This document shows, piece after piece, positions 12,101 through 24,100 of a stretch of 64,000 bases of DNA. The notes under the pieces were generated by a model, which saw nothing but the letters and a program-made list of their open reading frames with translations, did not search any database and was not told where the DNA came from. The first letter of the stretch is position 1, and each line of letters starts with the position of its first letter. Source of the stretch: Chiridota heheva. Its lineage: Eukaryota; Echinodermata; Holothuroidea; Apodida; Chiridotidae. The position numbers and the translations under genes are program-made. Where the stretch lies: contig JAIGNY010004520.1 of NCBI GenBank assembly GCA_020152595.1, positions 3,174,501 to 3,238,500 of the forward strand. The letters are read 5' to 3'.

Positions 12101-15100
12101 TGGGCAAGAATGTAGTGTTTTTTTTCTCGGTTTTTTCATGTAGTGTAGTTTTGTTTTAAAAAGTGAGATAAGGCTTATAATGAATTGGTCAAGTAAGTAT
12201 TAGAGAAGTTTGGAAGAGATTTTATTTTGTATTTGAAAAAAAAATCTTGTATCTACAAAGTGGAGATTATATGCCTGTTGATATCTACAATATTACAAAA
12301 ATCTACTTGTTTCACCAATACTCTGCAACATAATATACCAGGAATACAAATTTGGTATATATCCTTAGACAATGAATGTGTACTTATGGTTGCTTGAGAG
12401 GAAGGAGGGGAGGGGGGGGGGGTTGCTTGAGTGGAAGGGGGTGGTTGCTTGAGAGGAAGGGGGGCTGGTTGCTTGAGAGGAAGGGTGGTTAAAAGGTTGG
12501 GTGACCTGCAGAACTAAAAAAACGTCTTGTTTGACAAGAGATGTGTAACCATTGAAGGACCACTTCATTGGTCAAGCAAGTCTATCTTATATGAAAGAGG
12601 ACTTCAAAAGAAACTAAATAGTGAAGAAAGCAGTCACAAATCTTATTCCGTTAAAGAGATATCCAAGTTTAAAGTTAAATATCATTCGTGTAGCCGTAGA
12701 AACGGCTAGTTGTGATGTCATAGCCTCAGATTTTTCAAAGTTTATGTATTTTATCATATTTTTGTCCTGCGATTTTCTGTTTTAAAAACCATGGGATATG
12801 TCAAAAAAGTTGTAAAACTGAATCTAGGAAGGGTATTCATTATAAACCACCTGAAGAAAGTTAAGAGGAGAAATAATTTAAATACAATGATCTAACCTGT
12901 CAGGAACAATTTGGCGCTTGCTGTCGTGGTGCCATTGGGCCCACATCAAACAAACATAAATAGTGAAAAAGTTGAAAAAACCCTCTTAAAAATGCTTTAG
13001 CAATTGTTGGGAATGTGAGGATGACACCAACTTTCCATAGTAGACTTAATACACCGGTCATTTGTAGTTCTTTTTCATGGATATGGACATGCTTGACCAC
13101 TGAACTAATCCCTTTATAACAAAGCTGCTTCATTAGTGCGGCAAAAAAAATTCAAGGAGTGAGGCCTGTGTTTGAACCTCACTGTAATTCAGCTTCTTTT
13201 TTGTAAGCTACTTAGTGTTTTTATGTTGTACATAATTAGCTAAGTTAATATTGTTTTTTTTACTTATTCATGCCTCCCAAAGATATGATTCTGGTCTTAA
13301 CTTTTATGGAAATAATAGTAAGGTATTTTACTGAAAACAAAATTTGTATAATAGGAATTTTGCCATTGATCCTCAATTTTAAGAGACACTAAAACTTTTT
13401 GTTGTGTTGCATTTTTTCAGGTACATAGAAATCTTTCCATGCAGTCCAGATGATATATCATCCGCGCCGAGGTCGAGACGAGGCAACAGACCTGGTCCTT
13501 ACGACAGGATGAGGGGGGGTTACGGAGGAGGAGGAGGAGGAGGAGGTGGTGGTGGCAGGTCAATGGGAAGATTTAAAGGTGGTTATGGAGGTTAGAAAGT
13601 GCAAGCTCTTCTAATCGTGGTATTATTGTCTTAAGTGTAATAGATATGTGTATATGATAATAATACTTGGGTTTTTATACAGCGCTTTTCTACACATGTA
13701 TGCATACTCCAAGCGCTTTACAATGGAAACTTGAGGCTCAAAGCTGCAGACACAAACGGCACACAGCCTGTACTATCACCCTGCTCCGATCCTTTATGCT
13801 GAGCACCAAGAGAGAGGGCAGCAGGCCCTATTTTTAAAGTCTAGTGTATGACCCGATTGGGAATCGAACCCTCAACCTTCCGGCTGGAAAGCAGGTGCTC
13901 TACCAATTGAGCTCACCACTTGGATAAAATGATGCATATTAAAGATTATAGACCTTATACATCATTCACACTAGAGTTACATTCACACTAGAGTTCAAAG
14001 GTGTTTTTTTTTTTTGGAGGGGGAGCAGAGGGGTACTTAAGTTTTGGAGTAATTTTAAGCTGATGTCGGCCGGGATTTCAGCATGCATGATGCAATACAG
14101 TACCGGTACCTTCGTATCGTAACTAATGTAGTGTACACAAATAAATACACTGTGTCAGTGTGTGTAGTTGGGTAGTACTGCACTGGCAGCCATTCTTAAC
14201 TGCAATCTGTAGTGTAGGTCTACTGTGATTAAGTAACTATTTATGTTAAGTTATTGTGTATGAACCACCTTGAATTCAAATTCTTAAGTATTGCTGAAAG
14301 GAATTTAATTTTACTTAGCCTAGATCAAGATTATTTTGTAATTAAAAAAACACAATCTCTGATGCTGTTTTAAGCTTTGCCAAGGCCCAGGCCTGTTTCT
14401 TTTTTTTGTGGGGAAGGGGGAGGAGAATTATCATTCCTCAATCAAATGAAAATGGCAGGTATGCTATTTGTACCATCATGAATTTTCTTATTTAGTTTTA
14501 AAACTGCATTAACTCAAATTTAGCAAATTTTACATTAAAACACATTTGTCCCACTTTTCCAAATTAGTGTATGTTATTGTTTGTTTGCACTTTAACTATG
14601 TCAATTGTACAGAACGAAAAAATACTTGATAGCAGTGGTAAAGTAACATGTCTAAACATTTATTATGCTTTCAAAATGCTTGATTCTTTAAAACTGACCA
14701 AAGTTTGGCCAAAGCTGGTTGTCATGGAAACGATCATCAACAACTTAAAGGTAAACAGATTTATGCTAAAAATGAGTAGACTTACAGAAAATCTTTAAAT
14801 TACAGTTAAAGATCAAATATGACAAAAATAAAATTGTTTTTAAAATAAAACCAGTCAGTTGGTTTTGGCACTGCCATGGGTTGAACTATAACATCATTGA
14901 TGTCTAATTATGTTAGCTGATGTGTACATGTTCATGATGTAAAAATGCTGAATTTCATAAATATGCATAGTGGGTGGGGCTTGATATGATTTTGCTGAAA
15001 TAGCTTGTAAAGATGTTATCTCAAGAATGTTAAACTGGATTCACGTCATATTTGGTACACAGATAGCCCATGGTCTAAATGTGCCCTATTGTTTATCATG

Positions 15101-18100
15101 GTGATTTCATGCATATTAATAAGTGGGAGGGGCTTAAAGTGAAAATTTTGAAAAACTTATTAATGAGCAACTGTATGTCCATTTGTGTTATATTGGGCAT
15201 GATAATTTTGTTGGTTATTGTGTACATGCTTATGTTATCAGCAGATGTCATTAATATGCATGGTGGGCATGGCTCAATGTGAAAGTGCTAAAGTGGGCAT
15301 GGCTTAATGTGAAAGTGCTAAATGATATAAACACCATACCGTATCCCATGAACGATACATCAGAGTTATGCTATATCAGGTACACAGATGGGTCATGGTC
15401 TGTACATATGATCAAATGTTGTGGTAGTGAATGTAAATAAGTAGGTGAGGCTTACTGACAAATTCTTGCAATAGTATAAATGAGCAATCATTTTGGCATC
15501 ATACTTGCTATAATAATGTTGTTGATTATTATGCAAATTGTTAATGTCAACATTTTTTATTGAGCTGCATGGTTGGTGTGGTTTATTAATAAATATCCTG
15601 GAACAAATATTGCAAAAATGTGCAGTGACATGACAGTAGGTACAAATTTTGCAAATCATTCAGCTTTAAAAGAAGCATCGGAACCACAAAACCTTTTGGT
15701 TCTGGTTAATACCACTTTTTACCCTTTTATTACAACTATATTTGATTGTTTACAACCATATGTTCAACCAGAAAGATGATCAATTGCTATCTGTTGTCTT
15801 TTATTCAGGAGAAGGTTTTGGTGATGGCGGCGGCGGTGGCAGATTTGGAGGCGGTGGTGGAGGAAGAGGAGGCTATGGTGGTTATGGAGGATTTGGCGGC
15901 GGCGGTGGTGGTTTTGGGGGTGGCAGAATGGGAAGAGCAGGTGGAGGAATGTTCGGAGGCTGGGGAGGTGGGCCTGGTGGTGGAAGCAGTGGTGGTAAGT
16001 AAAATCTTCTGATAAATGTGTCTTCTAAAATGTATATAGAAATATTGTATTCATCAGAAAGGGACTTTATATTCTGAACAGAGTAGTATTTAAATTACGT
16101 CAAAAGCACATGTACTTTCCGAGTTAAGGCTAATAAAAGTTTAAAGAATTTGTAATGTATGTAAAAGTAGGACATACGCAATGTCATGGCTGATAAGGTT
16201 TTTGTTTATTTTCATCGTTTTTGCTTTGAGAAAAAAAATTCAGACTGGTATCATTAGAAAGGAGATTTCACAAACTAAATATGTAAAAATATCCTTAATT
16301 TGTATTATTTACAAGAAAAAATACAAGCTAAAAAACTACAACCTAGAAAAATTGGCCTAATTTTGCCGCAAATTTGCATATTTATGTCGATATGTTGTTT
16401 ATTTTGCCTTTTTTAATGAAAAGTTTATTGTCTTAGCATTCATATGAAATAACTTTGTAGTGATGGAAAGAAAAGTTATGATTTTTTTTTTTTTTTAATT
16501 CCTAAAAATTTTAGTCACGTTTTGGACCCCCTGGGACTCATGTAATTCTTTAAATTTTTGTTTAAAATTTCAGTCATTTTGAAAGTCAGAAGAATGTATT
16601 TTCTGCTAAATATTAATTGGGGATATGATGGAGAGTCAAAACCTTATCATATTTAACCTCTCCCATTCGAATAATGTTGGTGAAGGATTGCAAAACAACA
16701 AGTTAGCATATGGAAATTCTGTGTCATGTCACAAATTGTTAATAGAATTAGCATAATTTGTTATAATAAAGCCTTTAAATTCGAAATGTCAATTTTTTTT
16801 TGAAGAACTTTTTTGCTATTTTTCTTCAATGAAGATCAAATTGAAGTCCATAGATCTTTTAAGTCAAAGATTTTTTTTAAGTCGAGATTTCTTGAGTCGA
16901 GATTTCCTTGGTCCTGTTGTATTTCTCTCTGCATTCTTCGTGGAAGTGAATATTTGTCCATTTGAAGATACATTGTAAAGTTAATCAAAGGGTTCATCAC
17001 AAAATGTTCAAGTTGTGTTTAGTCATGAATTTGTTGATGAAGTTCCAGTGAGTCATAATGGTAAATACAAACTTTGTTAAATCTGAATTAAAAAGCAAAT
17101 TTTTCCAGTAAAATCAATTTTGTATTTGTTGTGATTGGTTGTTGTTTGAAGTGGTTGTAAATCCACCAGTCTTAAGTCATTTGAAAATTGTAACTTGACG
17201 AGGCCTAAATCTCTACTGTCATACAACCACTAGTTTCTCAAATGCAGTGTTCTATTTTCTATGAAACCTCAATTCCTTATAGGCTCTCTGTGTATAATGA
17301 CATTTTGATAGTAAAGCACATAACTTACAAGTTAAATTAATTACCTTTGAATAGTAAATTTTTCAAATTGCTCTTCCAAATATTATTGCACTAATGCTTA
17401 TAAAACCTGTGAGACACCTTATCTTGTGAAAAAAAATTCTTGACTTATTAAGTTTACAAAACGGGAGCATTACTATACACATTAATGTAGTTGAGTTGTA
17501 TATGCAACATGTTATGTCATCAAACGAAAATGCACAAATAGTAATCTAGATGTGTAATAGAAAGTAGGGTTGTCACGATATGGGTAGGATGGATGTTTCC
17601 AAATATTCTGGAAGTCGGACATCCGCGAATGTTGTGGTGCACGGTGACATAACAATACAATTTTGATGATCTCAAACTTCAGTCAAAATGGGATAACAAA
17701 TAGTGAGTTATCTTTGCAGTCAATGGGGGAAAAACCTATTTTTTTTGTCATTTTGCATCAAATACTGGACAGAATTTATTTTTCTTTAAATATCTTGTGT
17801 ATTAGATAATTAGTTTCCAACATAGGCTATAGGGCTCACCCGAAATGAGAATAATAATCAAATATCGAATATGGTGGACCTAAATATCGCATATATCTGT
17901 GTTGTGATTATTAATTTAGCAAAACTGCTGCTGCTTTCAGTATGCAGATCTCAATTTTTAAGTTCTGGAGGTAAGAATCAATGTTTGCTGCAAATATTCT
18001 GTTAAAATCTCATTCATTTGAAATAGTTCGAAATTCTGTTTCATAAGTGTTTGCTTTGATATTAAGTGTACATGTGAAAATGGCGTATCACGATATGTTT

Positions 18101-21100
18101 TATCAGGGTGTTTTTGATATCATGGAACGAACAATATCGGAATGTTGCGATAATCGATATATTGTTGTAATCGATATATTGTTATAATCGATATATTGTG
18201 ATTATCGATATGTTGCGATTATCGATATATTAGAATTATCGGTATATGCGATAAGCAGTATATTGAGATGATCAATGTATTGCGTTAATCGATATATTGC
18301 GATAATCGATATATTGCGATGATCGATAAATTGCGATATATTTACGATAATAATGAATATATTGCGATAATGGATATATTGTGATAGCCTTAATAGAACA
18401 GTTGTAACTCAAGCTTTCATGTAATCTTTTAACGCATAGGCTACGGTGGATTTGGTGGAGGTGGAGGAGCAAGAGGATTTAAAGATTTTGGTGGCGGAGC
18501 CTCAGGCCATTGTGTTCATCTCAGGGGTTTGCCTTATTCAGCATCAGAGAAAGACGTCAGAGATGTGAGTTTACGCTTTTCATTTCATGATAACGGACAA
18601 AATTGAAAGATTTAAAGGAGCACTAGACTGAGAAGTGAGGGCGTTAATTTTTGCAAATTTCACAGTTATATTATCTGCAACAGATCAATAAACTTCATGC
18701 CTTTATAGCCTGAAGATGACGTGAGGGCAAAGGCCACTTAAATATTCATATTAACCAGAAAATTGCTATACCGTTGCTTGCTAGATAAGCATTTGATTTT
18801 TGGGGACCCCTGAAAATATACCCTTACTTTTCGATTTAGTGCCCCTTTAAAGGAAGACTTGCCAGCTCGCTAAGTTTGATCTGATTTTATGGTGAGTGAG
18901 TGTTAAGGTGAAATCCTCTTAGTTCTAACATAGTAGTTCAGAAAAACATCCCAAAACACAGAAATATTCCGTAATGGTATAAAGTCCGAAGATTCTATGG
19001 GATTTATCAAACAAAAAAAAAACAGGTAATTCTTGGTGATTGACTATGTCAAGTGAAATGGGCGAACTGACTATGCATGCGTGAATGGGATTTCACGGTA
19101 TCTGTCACTTATCATTACTTCATGATATTCGGATCAAACTTAGGGGCTGGTAAGTCCAACTCATTTGATCTTTTAATTTTTCCTGTTATCATACACAAGC
19201 TAGGAAGGAGCGGATACTGAAATGATTAAAGTCACATAATTTTTAGGGGATTTCCGTGTATGTTATTTTCCTTTATTGGGTTGAAAGATTAAGAGAGGCT
19301 GACAATTATAGAGTTGTTGAATAGCACATGATTTCAATAATTATGTCCAATGATGTTGCTGCCATTGTTTTTATTTAGTCAATGTTGGATGTATTGAGTG
19401 CTAATGAAGTGAGCATTGCTTGTAAACAGGCAATTACAAATATTTGGTATGTTTTGCAATTTTTTATCTTTGATTTCTGGAGGAGCTTTTACAAAGATTT
19501 CTTCTGCACTCATGTTTTAAGTACAAATTAAAGTTTAAAAATCAATTTTACAAACAAAAAGGACATTGCAAGATTTGATAGCATGACTGAAAGGCCTTAA
19601 TATGATGTGATTATAAGCTTTCCTTTCATGAATAGTAGTGCTGTCATGACAGATCAATCATCGCGATATTGCGGCGATATCGCGATATCTCTTTTCCCAC
19701 GACATGAAATATGCCTCTCACACGTATAGCAATACCAAAAACTAATACTCGACTAAGAAATTTTTGCACAACTAGGCTAAGCTATTTCATACTTTACAAT
19801 TTTAACGGTACGGTGTTAAATCTAAAAGTCAAGTTTAGGCCATTAAGAATGTGCACAAATATCGGGGGAAAAAACAAAAAATCACCCACACTGGCAAGTA
19901 CTGATGTAAGTTGGCAAAAAGAACGAAAAATTGGTTCAGAACGTACCTCTCAGGCTCTCACTTCAATGATTCATGGTCACGTTTACTGTATTACCAAACA
20001 CGTGCATGATGCTTGATGAATGTAATAGTCACGCGATCATGTCGTCTGCTAGATCTGCAAATCTTTTTTTCTTGCGTTCATCATAAAAGAAGTAATGTTG
20101 GTGATATAAGCAATTTGTGTTGTAAGTCAGTTTTCTTGGAAAGTATCGCGATATACCAATATATTGCAATATTTTTCTCCAAGATAATCGAAACGTAATA
20201 GAGCCATGTCATGACAGCTAATAAATACTAAATTGTATATCTTAGGCTACATTCGGTTAAACATTTTAATGAACCAGTTGCATTGTTTTTAATTTGATAT
20301 GCCAGGAAAGTATTAAAACAGAATTTGGTAACATTTGGTAACTAATATATCACCTGAAAAAAGTTTAAGGGAAAATAATTCAAATGGTATAAACCTTCAA
20401 TTTTTGTTAAAATACAACCTTCACCTTCCCAGAGCTCCCCTCGCTTCCCACAATTCAATTGCTGAGTTCTTCCAGAAAAATCTTTTGAATAAAATTATCT
20501 CCTTCCTTTATCATGCCTCCCTCTAACAACCATATTTAATTCTCCTCTTCCACCACCTCTCTACTTTGTTTTTGTTTCACCCATGCTGCACCTCTCTCGA
20601 ACACAGCTTTCTGACTTTTTGATCTTGAATTTCTCTCATTATCTCCCCTGTTTCCTTTCCTTCCTACCTCTAGAATGATCTGACCTTTGAGGCACAATTT
20701 GACTTTCGTTGTTGTGGTGCCGTTATGCCCTCATTAAACAAACAAACAAACATAAAATACAATAACAATTGTTAAGATTGTGAGGATGAGGGCACTAACC
20801 TTCCATAAAAGACTCACTACACGGAAAAGACAAAAGCTTCAAACTTGATTGTCTCCTTAACTAAGTTATATATAGGAATGCTTTTGTCACCATTTTGTTT
20901 CCTTTACAAGTTCTTTCATATGATATAAACTTGCACAACCACTGAATTAATCCTTTGAAATATATGATTCTTTTCTTTTGTAGTTCTTTTCGGGTGTTGC
21001 CAGTCCAAAAAGGATAGCTCTGGGCTTTAATAACAGCAACCGTAAGAATGGTGAAGCTGATGTGGAGTTTGCAACGCACGGTGAGGCTCAAGCTGCAATG

Positions 21101-24100
21101 TCAAAACACAGAGCTCACATGGGTGACCGCTACATTGAATGTTTTTTGAGATCGACAGGGGGTGCGGAATTAGGCGGTGCTGGCGGCTATGGAGGAGGTA
21201 AGTTAAAATAATTCAGCCTCTTATTGTGTTCTTGCTAACAAGACTGAGAAATGTGGACATTGCATCTTTACTGTCCATTCATTGTACAGTTAACAGGAAC
21301 AATAGGTGTCTGCTCTTGAAAAGATAAAAGCTTAGTGTCCTTTCTATTCCTTTTGTTTTAAGACAATTGCCATAATTATGTTACGAAGAGGAGCAAATTT
21401 AAAGAAAGAATACATTAGTCCTAAAAGTATTCCCAACCAAGCAAGACTTAGCTGGAATATATATTCTGATCGTATTTGAGGAAGTTGAAAAATATTGTAA
21501 AGAATCGGCCGTATCTCAAAGTTTAAGCTTCGTATTTTTAAAATTGAAAGACGTGGAATATATATTCTGATCATATTTGAGGAAGTTAAAAAAAATATTG
21601 TGAAGAATCAGCCATATCTCAAAAGATTAAACATCATATTTTCAAAATTGGAAGACCTTTTTGTCAGACAATATCTGCAGATGTCCCTTTGCCTCTTCGT
21701 TACCATCCACGCGGTCGTGACACGACTGGGTGGACACTTTTCAAACAATTATTTTAACGTCATCAAAAAGGCCCACAGCAGTGATTCTGGTATCATTCGA
21801 AAGAGCTCGAATAGTTCGTTCAGAAAGTGTCACTTTTTGATAGGGGTTATTTTGAAGATTTTTGGGAAAAGATGGGTTAAAATGAAGAAAGAAGAAAAAA
21901 TAACGAAAAAACGATAACATTAATATCTTTTTTGGAAAAGGTACAAAATTTATCATGACTTTTAGCCTTTTTAAGACCAAAATTTGGCAAAAATCATAAG
22001 TTTCTGATCACAATACAACTATTGTAAGCAAAAAATAATGTCATAAATCTTATTTCGCCTATTTTTGATTGAAAACACAAAGATCAACTACCCCATCTTT
22101 GTTTATGCCTCAATTTAAATATTAAAACTACTCCACACTAAGACATACCCAGTTTAGCGCAGCGGTTAGCATCGGGAAATTTACGTGAATGGCCGGGTTC
22201 GAAAAACGAGCCGGATCCGCGGTTTTGTTTTTCTGTGAGTAATTACAGCAATGATTATTAATTGTTTATTTTCTTAGGTTTTGCATGTTTTGCTTCGAGA
22301 AAATTTATTTTTTAGACTATCATTGGAAAGGAAATTTCACAAACTAAATATGTAAACAATTTTTTTATCCATTTTCATTATTTACAAGATATAATACAAG
22401 CTCAAAACAATTGTGCCATTTTGACTTAGTTTTGCCTAAAATTTGCAATTGTTTATATTTATTTTAATATTTTCTGAATTTTGACTTTTTTATTTGAAAG
22501 TTTATTTTCTTAGCATTCTTATATACCAAACTTGTAGTGATAAAAAACAAAACTAAAGTTGTTAAGTTAATTCCAAAAAATTGCAGACAAGTTTTGAATG
22601 GCATTGGTCACGAAGACTAGGTTAAGAACTTATTGCAGCCTGCCTCATATGTTACATGTATATTTACATCCACCTGCACAATGTCGCTTCTTAGGCACAA
22701 CTTACTAATCCAGTTCGTCTTTCTTTCCTGCATAAGGTGGCTTCAATGACAATGGATTTAACAGCTCAGGAGCTGGCTATGGAGGTGGATTTGGGGAGGA
22801 AGAAGGTGGCAGCTATGGTGGATTTGGAGGTAAGGATTTGTCTTATACCCCTTGAAGGGTAATGGACCCAACAATAACTTTCATTATTTGTTATGGATAG
22901 TCTGTGGTCCAGCATGTCTATATAAGAGGACAAAAAGAGCATCAGAACAGTGAAACAATTATTGGGAAAACCTCTCTCCAGTCAGTTGTCACATTAGTGA
23001 GAGGGATTCTCCCTCTTTTATCAGAATTTCCCCTTAAAAATATTACAGGGGGTGGGGAATTTCATATTGCATTGACATGTAAATCATAGTACAGATTAGT
23101 TGATTAAACCAATCAGTCCCCCTCAAAGTTCAATTTCTAGTGTGAACAGTGGGCCAAGCAAGTTTATCTGATATGAAAGGGGGACATTTGCTATTAATAT
23201 GCAATCTGGTCCAATGACCTGAATCTAACGCACTTCTAACCGAAGGGTTGACCCTCCAGTCCGAGAAAAATAAGAACGGCGTGAAAATTGGTAATTGGGA
23301 AAGATAGCAGGGAGAAAAGAAAAGGGGGTAAACATTTAAGTGGGAGAAAGAAAAAGAGGGCATACTAGGACCTAGAGTGCAAAACTAGCCAAGCAAAATG
23401 GGTCTAGAAAGAATCCCCCTACATGGCGAGAGGTGAAAATTGAAGAGAAAAGAAAAGGGAGAGAATTACAAAAAAGGATAAGAGTAGGAAGGGAGTGGGA
23501 GAAAGGATTGAAAAAGGCTAAGGAATGGAGCAAGGTTTGTAGAGGCCCGAAGGTACCCACGTTATGCAGTATGCTCCGATGCGCTTGCAAAGCACTGGGC
23601 ATGTAGTCTAAGCAGGTGGTGTAGGTCCCAACGGGCGAAAGAGAAAATGCAAAGGTTTTAGCCAAATCAAAAAGAAAAAGGCATTAAATCTAAGAACTAA
23701 AACAAGATAAATACACAGGTCCAATATAAATCTCGAAAAAGTAGGAAGAAAAGATGTAAAAAAAATTAAAGTTTAGTAAACGAAGAATAAAAAGGTGCTC
23801 TGTAGTAAGTCACGACGTCTGTTCACGGTGAAAACTTGTAGAGACTCTGTAAGGGAAGGTAACTACGTTTTCAAGGTCGGTTAGAAGTGCATTATAATCA
23901 GGTTATGGGATCAGATTGCATATATATAGCAAGGTAAGTATAACTCGTAAATATCCCCGCTACTCAAAGCGGGTTAAATTTACATTGGTTGATCACCTAC
24001 CTGTCAGGCTGGCTACGTTATGTTACTATTCACAAGCCCATACTAGATTTTGTACTTACTGTATGTTATTACAACAAAAAATAGCAAGGTTGTCATGTTC

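Larger units (their letters stand above)
11272..13420. other. hnRNP H/F intron after coding exon 4
   Basis: Non-coding. It contains a 30-bp minisatellite at 12388-12492, a palindromic MITE at 12550-13120 and a LINE tail within that MITE. The stretch 11400-12380 shows nothing I can support; short frames there are AT- or repeat-driven. Confidence 0.6.
18565..20983. other. hnRNP H/F intron between the two RRM3 exons
   Basis: Non-coding. 18600-19630 shows nothing I can name. After that come a hAT-like MITE (19636-20220) and a palindromic MITE (20230-20970) carrying a LINE insertion. Confidence 0.6.

Noticed and set aside
15746..16012. Ala/Val/Glu-rich frame over the Gly-rich exon
   Set aside because: Shadow of the true hnRNP H/F frame, which fits both splice sites and neighbours.
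22147..22215. Functional tRNA gene
   Set aside because: The A box is good, but the B box is imperfect and no acceptor stem was found.
23130..23665. Two minus-strand frames of 77 and 97 codons
   Set aside because: They lie within a non-autonomous inverted-repeat element and show no transposase motif.
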